From contig CAVZTA010000019.1 of assembly GCA_963778025.1 (NCBI GenBank), positions 310,001-374,000 of the forward strand: a stretch of DNA of 64,000 nucleotides, given 5' to 3'. The stretch's first letter is position 1, and each line of letters begins with the position of its first letter. Positions 54,938 to 64,000 of this stretch are shown in pieces. A program made the translations under genes and the position numbers. The DNA is from CAVZTA01 sp963778025. GTDB taxonomy: Bacteria; Chloroflexota; Limnocylindria; Limnocylindrales; CSP1-4. The notes beneath the pieces are model-generated. The model was not told the origin of the DNA. It saw only the letters and a list, made by a program, of their open reading frames with translations, and searched no databases.

Positions 54938-57709
54938 TCAAAGCGCTGGCAGGTCCTGCGACTCGGTCTGGGCGCCGGCGAAGAGGTCACCGGTCTGCTC
55001 CAGGCGTTCGATCGCGTTGCGGACCGTCCAGCGGTCGCTCCGCAGGGCCGGGTCGTCGAGCTCGGACCAGGCGATGGGCATCGAGACCGGGGCGCCGTCC
55101 TTGGGGCGCACGCTGTACGGGGCGACGAGGGTCTTGATCGACGCGTTCTGCGTGTAGTCGAGGCGGGCCTTGCCGCCGCGGTTGGCCTTCGACCACTCCC
55201 ACGAGATCAGGTCGGGGACGGTGGAGCCCACCGCCCGCGACAGCTTCTCGACCCACGCCGAGGTGTCCTCGTACGTGTACTTGCCGCGGGTGATCGGGAT
55301 GAACGCCTGGATGCCGCGCGAGCCCGTGGTCTTCGCGAACGCCTTCACGCCCAGATGCTCCAGCGCGGTCCGGTAGAGCTTCGCCAGCGTCACCGTCTCG
55401 TCCCACGTGGTCTTCGTGCCGGGGTCGATGTCGATGAGCGCGAACGTCGGCTGCCACGGGTCCTCGATCGTCGAGGTCCAGGCGTGGATCTCGAACGCGG
55501 CGAGGTTGCCGAGGAAGCACAGCGTCGCCGCTCGGTCCGCCAGCAGATGGTCGTTCGCGTCGCGGTCCTCGCGCTCCTGGAAGCCCGTCTCGTGCCAGAT
55601 GGTCAGCCACTTGGGCGCCGAGTCGGGCATGTCCTTCTGCCAGAAGCCGGGCTTCCCTGCCCCGTTCGGGTAGCGGTGCAGGTTCAGCGGCCGATGCCAC
55701 AGGTGCGGCAGCATGAACGGCGCGACCTGCGCGAAGTAGCGGACGAGCTCGCGCTTCGTGATGGGCGGCTCGTCCGACCCCTCCTGGCCGTCGAACAGCG
55801 GCTTGTTCAGGTTCGTGAGCTTCAGGGTCTCGCCGCCGACCTCCCAGAGGCCCTCGTTCCCGAGCGCCTCGAGGGCGGCGAGTTCGTCAGGCGTGACCTC
55901 CCAGGGTCCGGGTCGATCCTGTTCCGAAGGGGCGGGCGAGGCCGCCGCAGAGCGCGTCTTCGAAGCGGGCATGCCCCCATCCTCGCCGATGTGCTGCAGA
56001 TCCGGCACCCCCGGCGCGTCCGGCACCGCCTCGGCCGAAGCCTCCTTCCCGGCCTGCTTCGAGTCGACCGCCACCTCGCGCACCACCTCGCGCGGGTCGC
56101 GCCCGCGCTCGATGCCCTTGTAGGCCGACTGCCGGACCATCCCGTCGCGTGACCAGTCGCTGAGCTCGGCGCGGATCACGAGCTCGGGCCGGGTCCACAC
56201 GACGCCCGCGAGGTCGCCGCCCCAGCGGCCGCGGAAGCCAGGTGGCGGCGGCGGGTCGAACGCCGGTCGGTCGGTCGTCAGCTCGTCGAGCACCTTGCGG
56301 AGCTCCTTCCGCGCCCGGCCGTCGAAGCCCGATCCCACCTTGCCCGAGAACCGCAGCTTGTCGCCCTCGTAGACGCCGACGACGAGCGCGCCCAGCTCCT
56401 TGGCGCTGTTCTCACCGGGGGTCCAGCCGCCGACGACGAGCTCCTGCTCCGGCCGCGCCTTGATCTTCAGCCAGCTCGGCACGCGACGGTTGGGCTCGTA
56501 GCGCGACCGCCGATGCTTCGCGACGATCCCCTCCAGCCGCTGGGCCTTGGCGGCCTGGAAGAACGCGACGCCTTCCCGCTCGATGTGGCTCGCGAACTTC
56601 ACCCGCGACGTCTCGCGCAGGACGAGCTTGAGGAGCTTCTTGCGTTCCTCCAGGGGGACGTTGAGGAGCGAACGCCCGTCGAGGTACAGCAGGTCGAACG
56701 CCTGGTACACGAGGCCGCCGCCCCGCCCCGTCCGATACGAGGTGATGCGCTCCTGGAGCAGCGAGAAGTCGGGCCGGCCGTTGTCGTCGAGGGCGACGAT
56801 CTCGCCATCGACGATCGCCTCCTTCGCCTCGATCCAGGCGGGCGGCGACAGGAGCTTCGGGAAGTACGTCTCGGCGTCGTTGCCGCGCCGCGTCCAGAGC
56901 CGGACCTCGCCGTCGCGAACGACCGCCTCGACGCGATAGCCGTCCCACTTGACCTCGAACAGCCAGTCGTCGTCGGTGAACGGGTGCGACGCGAGGGTCG
57001 CCCTCATCGGCTCGACGTACTTCGGCATCACCGCGGTGACCGCTGCCGACAGGTCGATCTCGGCCTCGCCGACCGGCGCCTTCGACTGCCAGATGGCCGG
57101 CGCGTTCGCCTTGACCTCGTCGTTCGTGCGGCCCGACTTCACGCTCTGCGGGAAGTCCTCCGCGTCCCAGCCCTTCTCGGACGCCTCGTCGCGCTTGTGG
57201 ATGAGCAGCCACTGCTCCGAGTCATCCTCGAACGCCGCGCTGGGCGACGAGCCCGGTCGTCGGGATGTCCGGACGATCGTGAAGCGGCCCTTGAGCTTCT
57301 CGCCGTGGAGGACGAACTTCAGCTCGCCGTCACTGATGGCCTTGAGCGGATCGGGCGTCTCGGCCTCGGGCTCCCAGGTGCCCCAGTCCCAGACGATGAC
57401 GTCGCCGGCGCCGTACTGCTTGGCCGGGATCGTGCCCTCGAAGTCGAAGTACTCGATCGGGTGGTCCTCGACATGGACGGCCATGCGCCGGATCGACGGG
57501 TCGAGCGTGGGCCCCTTCGGGACCGCCCACGAGACCAGCACGCCCTCGACCTCGAGCCGGAAGTCGTAGTGGAGGCGCGTCGCCCGATGGCGCTGGACGA
57601 CGAACCGCCGCTTCGCGACGAGCCCGGCACCCGCGCCCTTGCCGCGGTCGCCGGCAGGCTCGGGTGTCTTGCCGAAGTCTCGCTTGCGCCAGTACTCCTC
57701 GAGCGGCAT
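54938..57709 (-). CDS. ligD: multifunctional ATP-dependent DNA ligase LigD (PE-LIG-POL)
   Basis: 923 residues, unbroken. Domain order: 3'-phosphoesterase (FVVQRHRATRLHYDFRLEVE), ligase (FEVKWDGYRVEAV with the adenylated Lys; VDGEIVALDD; EGIVAKHR; PSWLKIKA), an acidic/Ala-rich linker, then the archaeo-eukaryotic primase-like polymerase (HRPLNLHRYPNGAGKPGFWQ, FALIDIDPGTKTTWDE, TTGSRGIQAFIPI). This order is that of Pseudomonas LigD rather than mycobacterial POL-PE-LIG. It joins double-strand ends in bacterial NHEJ with Ku. No ku gene is in the window. Confidence 0.95.
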   Translation of the reverse strand: MPLEEYWRKRDFGKTPEPAGDRGKGAGAGLVAKRRFVVQRHRATRLHYDFRLEVEGVLVSWAVPKGPTLDPSIRRMAVHVEDHPIEYFDFEGTIPAKQYGAGDVIVWDWGTWEPEAETPDPLKAISDGELKFVLHGEKLKGRFTIVRTSRRPGSSPSAAFEDDSEQWLLIHKRDEASEKGWDAEDFPQSVKSGRTNDEVKANAPAIWQSKAPVGEAEIDLSAAVTAVMPKYVEPMRATLASHPFTDDDWLFEVKWDGYRVEAVVRDGEVRLWTRRGNDAETYFPKLLSPPAWIEAKEAIVDGEIVALDDNGRPDFSLLQERITSYRTGRGGGLVYQAFDLLYLDGRSLLNVPLEERKKLLKLVLRETSRVKFASHIEREGVAFFQAAKAQRLEGIVAKHRRSRYEPNRRVPSWLKIKARPEQELVVGGWTPGENSAKELGALVVGVYEGDKLRFSGKVGSGFDGRARKELRKVLDELTTDRPAFDPPPPPGFRGRWGGDLAGVVWTRPELVIRAELSDWSRDGMVRQSAYKGIERGRDPREVVREVAVDSKQAGKEASAEAVPDAPGVPDLQHIGEDGGMPASKTRSAAASPAPSEQDRPGPWEVTPDELAALEALGNEGLWEVGGETLKLTNLNKPLFDGQEGSDEPPITKRELVRYFAQVAPFMLPHLWHRPLNLHRYPNGAGKPGFWQKDMPDSAPKWLTIWHETGFQEREDRDANDHLLADRAATLCFLGNLAAFEIHAWTSTIEDPWQPTFALIDIDPGTKTTWDETVTLAKLYRTALEHLGVKAFAKTTGSRGIQAFIPITRGKYTYEDTSAWVEKLSRAVGSTVPDLISWEWSKANRGGKARLDYTQNASIKTLVAPYSVRPKDGAPVSMPIAWSELDDPALRSDRWTVRNAIERLEQTGDLFAGAQTESQDLPAL

Positions 57710-57900
57710 GCGTCGAAGTTTCGCAATTCGGCGTCAGTGCGTCAGCCGCAAATGGGGCCGTTCGGGCCATACCGCGACGCCGACGGGTGTGGTCGACTCC
57801 ACAGTGGGTTCGCGGCGGCATGTAACGGCGAGGGATGCTCGCACGTCCCACGCGACGCATCGGCCAGAGCTCACTGGTCGATCGAGGTGAGGGGCGACCG

Positions 57901-60900
57901 ATGACTGCATGGGAGCAGCCGGGGGATCCGCGGGAAAAGGACGGCCAGCGGCCGTCACGCAACGGCCGGGTTCCGAAGGCGATCCGCAGCCGGTCGTTCG
58001 CGGCCGCGACCGTCATGGCCGGCCTTATCGTCGTCGTGTCGGGCGCAGCGATCCTGGGTCCGTGGACGACCGACCAGACGGGCGCCGAGCCCACGCCCAC
58101 GGCGCGCGCCACGGCCGCCGCGTCACAGCCGCCGTCGTCCCCGCCCCCGAGTGCGCAGCCGCTCCCGAGCCTGCCGCCCGTCGGTGAGCGCCCGTCGCTC
58201 ATCGCCACCCAGGCCACGGGATCCGTCGTCAAGCTCGGTGCCGGGTTTCTCCTCTCGGGCACCGTCGACGCGACGGCCGACGAGCTTGCGCAGCGCGTGA
58301 CCGTAGACCCGCCCATCGAGCTCATCCGCACCGCCGATCCCGCGAGCGGCGGGGTCCTCCTGCAGCCGGCCGCACCCCTCCAGCCGGGCGTCGTCTATCG
58401 CTTCGACCTCGCGAACGCCGCGGGCGATCCCGCCGAGTCATGGGCCTTCCAGGCGGACATGGCCCTCCACGTCGTGGAGACGCTCCCATACCGTCAGGCG
58501 ACGGACATCCCCGTCACCACGGGCATCGAGATCACGTTCGACCAGGACGGCGTGCAGGATGCCGCGGCGCACTTCCAGATCCAGCCGAACCTCACCGGCC
58601 GCTTCGAGCGCCACGCGCGGACCATGGTGTTCGTACCCGACAAGCGCCTCAAGGCGGCGACCATCTACACCGTCACGCTGACCCGTGGGGTGTCCGTCGA
58701 GGGCACCGGCCAGATCCTGCAAGAGGACCACGTCTTCCAATTCGAGACGCGATCCCGCAGCACCACCCCGCGGACCCTCGCATGGCTCACGCGCGACCTG
58801 TTCGACAGCGGCACGGCGGAGCGCCCGGTGCTGGGCATCGAGGCCTTCGGCGAGCGGCGCATCCACGTCGAGGTCTACCGCTTCCCGGATCAGGACACCG
58901 CGATCACGGCCTATCGCCGGCTCGTCACGCGGCCCTGGTGGACGCAGTGGAGCGGGACGGACGCGATCTCGACGAAGGGCCTGCGACGCGTCGTGTCCAC
59001 GGATCTGAACATCATGCGGATGACGAACGGGGCGCGGGCCATCCGCCTGCCCGCCCGGCTGCCGGAGGGTGACTACCTGGTCCAGACCGGCCGCCGGGAT
59101 CGTCCCCAGGCGATCCTCCAGGTCACCGACGTCGCGGGCTACGTCTCGACGAGCGCGCCGAAGACCCTCGTGTGGGTCAATGACCTCAAGAGCCGCCGGG
59201 CGGTCGACGGCGCCGAAGTTCGCGTGGCCGGCGGTGGCCCGGTCGGCGTCACGGATGACAGCGGGCTGCTGGCCATCAAGACCCCGGACGCCCTCCTGGG
59301 GACGGGGCCCGAGTGACGCCACCCTGCGCATCCTCACGATGCGGACGCCCGATCGACGGACGTCGTTCATGCCGCTCAGGGTCTCCGGGCTGGAGGAGCA
59401 GCGAGGCTGGTACTTGGACGGGTCGTACGGCGCGGCCTCCGATCGCTACTGGCAGCTCCTCGACACCGATCGTGGGCTCTACCGCCGCACCGACCAGATC
59501 AACCTCTGGGGCTTGGTGCGCGACCGGGCGGATGGCTCCGTGCCGAGCGAGGTTGTCGTTCGGCTCGTCCCGGACGGCGGCGACGCCGTCGTGCCCGTCG
59601 CGACGGTGACGCTCAAGCCGAACAGCAACGGCGTGCTCAGCGGCAGCCTCCCACTCGTCGAGGCCGCCGAAGGGGACTATCGGCTGGAGCTCCTGGCGGG
59701 TGACGAGGTGATCGGGCAGCGCTCACTTGGCGTCGGCGCCGTCGAGAAGCCGGCCTATCGGCTGGAGGTCACGACCGGGCACCACGTCTACCTCGCAGGC
59801 GATCGGATCCGGACGACGATCACGGCCCGGTTCTACGAGGGGACGCCCATGCCGGGTGTCCCGCTGCGCGTCGACGGCCCGAACCGCGAACGCATGGTCA
59901 GGACCGACGCCTCCGGCGTGGCGACGTTTGCCACGACCGCCGTCGCCGATGCCAACGAGCTGTCCCAGGCGATCTCGGTGAACCCGGCGCGCGGAGAGGA
60001 GGGCTCGATCGGGGCCTCACGCGACTTCTACGTGTTCCCGAGCAGTCGATGGCTGGAGGCCACCGGCTCGGTCCAGGACGGCCGCGTGCGCGTCACGGGG
60101 AGCGTCCGGCTGGTCGACTTCGAGCGCATCGAGCGAGAGCTGGAGACCACGGATATTTGGTCGATCGACCCGAACGGCGCGCCCGTCGGCGGCGCGGATG
60201 TCCGCCTCCGCTTCACCGAGCTGATCCCGAAACGGACGCAGACGGGCACCGCCTATGACTTCATCGAGAAGCGCGTGATCCCGGTGTACGCGTATGACGT
60301 GAGCCGGCGATCGCTCGGCACGATCACGGTCCACACCCGCTCGGACGGCACCTTCACGGGTTCCGTGGCCGCGCCCAGCACCCGTCACGACTACGCCGTG
60401 GAGCTCGAGACGCGAGATCCCGACGGTCGCGTGGCAAAGGTCGAGCGCGGCGCGTCGGCCGGCGGGTCGAATGACGACTACAACTCGGGCCCGTACCTCG
60501 GCGGCCCGCGATCCGACAGTGAGCACGAGTTCAGCGTCGGCGATCCGGTCGACCTGACGATGTACCAGGGTGACGGCAAGGTCGGGCGAGGACCCGACGA
60601 CCGGTACCTGTTCTTCCAGGCGCAGGGAGGGATCCGCGCGTCCGTGGTCCAGGCGTCGCCGCGCTTTGTGACCACGTTCGACGCCGCGAGCGTCCCGAAC
60701 GTCGGCATCTATGCCGTCCGGTTCACGGGCAGTGCCTATCTCACCGCCAGCACGAGCGCCTATCTCCGGCAATCGGATCGGGATCTCGCGATCACGCTCA
60801 CCCCCGATGCCACGACGTACCGCCCGGGGGACAAGGTCACGCTGGCGGTCCGGACGACGGACCCGAACGGCAAGCCGGTCCCGGCCACCGTGGTGCTGCG

Positions 60901-62956
60901 CGCGGTCGACGAGAAGCTGTACTCGATCGGGGCAGCGCAGGAGTCCGACCCGCTCGGCTCGATCTACGCCTGGGTCGATGATGGTCTCCTGGACACGTAC
61001 GCGACCCATCTGTCCCCGGCCAACGTCGAAGGCGGCGATACGGGTGGTGGCGGCGGCGACGACGGCTACCGCGACCGATCGGACTTCCGCGATGTCGTCC
61101 TGTTCAAGACCGTGGACACCGGCGCCGATGGCCGCGGCTCAGTGTCGTTCGGGCTGTCGGACGACCTCACCTCCTGGCGCATCGCCGGATCCGGGTTCTC
61201 TGCCGGCCTGCTGGTTGGCGAGGGCATGACCTCGATCCCGGTCGGCCTGCCGATGTTCATCGACGCGTCGATGTCGCCGGAGTACCTCCTCGCGGATCGA
61301 CCCAGCATCAACGTCCGTGCCTACGGGACGGCGCTGCGACCGGGCGATCCCGTCACGTTCACGGTGACCTCGGAGACGCTGCCGATGGCCGCCGTCACCA
61401 TTCGCGCCAAGGCGTTCGAGGACGTCCACGTCGAGCTTCCGGCGCTGTCGCTCGGGCCGCAGCGGCTCAGCATCCGCGCTGCCGCTTCGCCCGACGGTCG
61501 TGCCGTCGAGGATCGGGTCACACGGACGTTCCGGGTGACCGCCTCTCGTCTGACGAAGATGACGTCCGCCTACGCAGAGCTCGCAGACGGCGCGCTGCCG
61601 GCCGGCGGCGATGACCAGACCACGATGGTCTTCTCGGATGCGGGGCGCGGTCGATCCATGGCGATCCTCACGGCCCTGCTGGACCAGCGCGGCCCGCGGC
61701 TCGACCGGCTGATCGCGGCCGACCTTGCGCGCCAGACGCTGGTCGACGTGGATCCGGCAGGCGCGGGTCAGCTGCCGGTCGTCGAGCCGCTCCTGACCGA
61801 GCGCTACCAGGAGTACGGATCCGGCCTTGCGCTGCTGCCGTACAGCAGCCCGGACCTGCGGCTCTCAGCGCTCGTCGCCCTCGTCTCACCCGACAGCGTC
61901 GACCGCCAGGCGCTGGCCCGGTACCTGCAAGGCGTACTCGCCGACCGGAAGGCCACGCGAGAGCGGCGCATGTTCGCGCTCGCGGGTCTCGCCGGTCTAC
62001 GGGCACCCGTGTTGCCGGCGCTCCAGGCAGCGTCGGCTGAACCGAAGCTCACGATCCGGGAGCGGCTGTTCCTGGGCTTGGGTGCCGCGGCCATCGGCGA
62101 TGCCGCGACCGCTCGCTCCGTCGAGCAGGCGCTGGTCGACGACTACGGCGAGGATCTCGGCGACCAGCGCCGGCTTCGGGTGGGCGAGAACCTCGATGAC
62201 GATGCCGAAACGACCGCGCTGCTGGCGATGCTGGCCGCGTCGATCGGGGATCCGGACGCCGGGGCGTACTGGGCGTACGTCGAGGCGAACCCGAGCACTC
62301 GCGATCCACTCGTGCTTCCCGCGGCGGCATTCGCGCGCTCGCTGCTCGAACGGATGCCGACCACGGCCGCGACCTTCGCGTACACGGTCGACGGGAAGCG
62401 TTCCGTCATCGACCTGGCGCCGGGTGACGCGTTCAGGCTCGTCGTGCCGGCGGCCCAGCGCCCCGGCCTTCACTTCGAGGCGATCACTGGGCAGGTGGGC
62501 GTCACGTCGACGTGGCGGGAGGCGGCGCGTCCGGGCGACTTCGACCGGGACCCGGACATCGGCGTGTCGCGCACGATCAACCCATCGACCGCGTCCAGCT
62601 CAGACCTCGTACGGGTCGATCTCCGGGTGAGCTTCGGCACCAAGGCACGCAAGGGCTGTTACCAGGTCGTCGACTTCGTACCCTCGGGCCTCCGGCCGGT
62701 GAGCACCACGGATGGCTGGTCGCAAGAGGACGAGGACGGGTATGGGCGGCCTGGCTGGGTCGAGCCCTACGACCGGACACCGGAACGCGTCTCGTTCTGC
62801 GCATACCGCCCCAAGGGCACCGACTCGGTGCTGCTCCGCTACTACGCGCGGGTCGTCACCAGCGGCACGTACATGTGGGAGCCGGCGATCGCCCGCTACT
62901 CGGCCTCATCGACACGCGCCACGCTGACCGCGCCCGATCAGCTGACGATCGACTGA
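57901..62956 (+). CDS. giant alpha-2-macroglobulin-like membrane-anchored protein (one frame break)
   Basis: About 1685 residues. ATG 57901 has GGTGAGGGG upstream. An N-terminal helix (AAATVMAGLIVVVSGAAILG) anchors it, followed by a Pro/Ser/Ala linker and an SbsA-type Ig-like domain (TLPYRQATDIPVTTGIEITF). Macroglobulin domains include YRLEVTTGHHVYLAGDRIRT and LTPDATTYRPGDKVTLAVRT with VVLRAVDEKLYSIGA, the bait/alpha-2-macroglobulin core SDDLTSWRIAGSGFSAG, and a helical TED-like domain. The thioester motif GCGEQ is missing; the matching area reads DPAGAGQLPVVEPL. One extra C near 59307 splits it. Probably a surface protein that traps proteases or shapes the envelope. Confidence 0.85.
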
Positions 62957-62963
62957 CCCGGCG

Positions 62964-64000
62964 CTACGCCGCGGCGGACGGGGACGGGTCCGGGCGGTTG
63001 TCGCGCATCCGCGACCAGACCAGGTCGAGCACGACGCTCAGCACGAGGATCAGGATCAGCACGACGATCGACCGCGGCTCGTTGATGAGCGTCGTGAACA
63101 TGAACGCGATGAGCGCGATGGCCGACGTCACGAGCCCGAGCACGAGCATCATCGAGCTGCGCGCCCGTCTCGCCCCGGACCCGCAGGTGTCCTGCGGTGA
63201 CGATCGTGAACACGAACAGGGCGACGGCGCTGCCGATCGATGCGATGGCATTCAGGTCCAGGAAGAGCGCGAGGACGATCGTCGCGACGGCGCCCGCGAG
63301 CAACCCCATCGGCACCCGTCCGAACACGCGAGAGGCCATCACGGGCGGCCACAGTCGCTGGGCCGCCAGGTAGTCCGACAGGCCGATGGCGGGGTAGAGG
63401 CCACTGTTCGTCGACCCGGCGGTCGCGAACAGCGCCGTGACCTGGATCAGGACCAACCCCACGGTCCCCAGGACCGGCTCGGCCGCGACCGCGATGGCCG
63501 TGGGACCCGCGGCGATCACCTCGGGTACCGTCAGCGTGCTGAACACGCCGATCGAGACCGCGACATAGATCGCCGTCGCGATGGAGATGGCGATGATGAT
63601 CGCTCTCGGAAGCTGATGGGCGGGATCCTTGAGGTCCTTCGCCGTGAACGTGACAACGCCGAACCCGAGGAACGCGAAGAAGGTGAGCGCGACGCTCGAC
63701 ACGATCGTCCGGACCGGCGGATAGGTGCTCGGGTTGAGCATCGAGCGATCGCCGTTCAGGATCGTGACGATCGCGAACAGTGCGAGGATGCCGACGACCA
63801 CGAACACGACCACGCTCTGGACGCGCGCGACGATCGTCGAGCCAGCGATGTTGAGCGCGGTCATCACGGCGACGACGAGGACCGCGAACGCCTTCGCGGC
63901 ATTCGGGTCGTCGCCGGCAAAGGCGCTGCTCGCGTAACTCCCGAAGGACACCGCGACCATCGCCGTGATGATGGTGTTGACCGCGTAGACCAGCCACGCC
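62964..64000 (-). CDS. APC-family amino-acid permease, N-terminus beyond window (one frame break)
   Basis: The visible 345 residues form about ten helices: VAVMTALNIAGSTIVARVQSV, VALTFFAFLGFGVVTFTAKD with the following LKDPAHQLPRAI, FATAGSTNSGLYPAIGLSDY (the conserved Gly-rich site), then C-terminal helices. FGVVTFTAKDLKDPA and GSTNSGLYPA are typical of APC-superfamily permeases. One extra base near 63170 separates LRVRGETGA from RSSMMLVLGLV. The stop is at 62966-62964, 7 nt from the convergent macroglobulin gene. Substrate unknown. Confidence 0.82.

Overview
The window is very G+C-rich (roughly 70% by eye), tightly packed bacterial DNA with about 48 genes on both strands and no rRNA, tRNA, CRISPR array, insertion sequence or phage structural gene that I can recognise. 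A -10-like hexamer lying 6-11 nt before the start codon recurs (leaderless-type expression). Together with cyanophycin genes, a flavin/F420-type luciferase-like oxidoreductase, an Lhr-Nei pair and a one-polypeptide LigD, this suggests a high-GC Chloroflexota (Limnocylindria-like) or, less likely, an actinobacterium. That placement is inference; no phylogenetic marker is present.

Layout. 0-9 kb: a cyanophycin (multi-L-arginyl-poly-L-aspartate) region with cphA, cyanophycinase cphB, a second CphA-like ligase lacking the ATP-grasp domain, an M20 peptidase, a RidA protein, a lipoprotein and a P-loop kinase. 9-13.6 kb: a GT87-type membrane glycosyltransferase, two tandem paralogous MFS transporters and a class II glutamine amidotransferase. 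13.7-19.5 kb: an Lhr helicase / Nei glycosylase / small-protein operon. 19.7-23.7 kb: a DoxX-like membrane protein, a GNAT and an AcuC-like deacetylase, TatA and a luciferase-like oxidoreductase. 23.7-28.8 kb: a complete PTS-dependent dihydroxyacetone kinase operon (dhaM-ptsH-aquaglyceroporin-dhaK-dhaL-ptsI). Divergent from it (29.0-32.1 kb) is a second DhaL with a GAF-PAS histidine kinase and an OmpR/PhoB-type regulator; the shared promoter region carries a 7-4-7 direct repeat of PhoB-box geometry. 32-47 kb: an Asp-box propeller protein, a DUF255-GNAT-NUDIX/MBL operon, a secreted caspase-fold protein behind four phased palindromes, a GT4 glycosyltransferase, a rifampin phosphotransferase, DUF72, a double GNAT and a C39-like protein. 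47-51.9 kb: an ECF sigma factor with a badly broken kelch-type gene, a RanBP2-type zinc-finger membrane protein, a Tat-type molybdopterin oxidoreductase and a histidine kinase. 51.9-54.9 kb: a lower-GC accessory patch with two nuclease-like genes and a VapBC toxin-antitoxin pair. 55-64 kb: LigD, a giant alpha-2-macroglobulin-like protein and the start of an amino-acid permease.

Sequence quality matters here. About 20 genes are interrupted by frame breaks, and nearly all breaks have the same sign (one extra base). This points to insertion errors in the assembly rather than mass pseudogenisation. For broken genes I give the full span and the approximate break points. Long open frames antisense to real genes were discarded.

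The most interesting biological proposal is the DhaL2 / GAF-PAS kinase / response-regulator unit facing the Dha-PTS operon. It would be a two-component analogue of the DhaL-DhaR control known from E. coli. Next are the two-ligase cyanophycin locus and the helically phased ATGCA-N5-TGCAT array.
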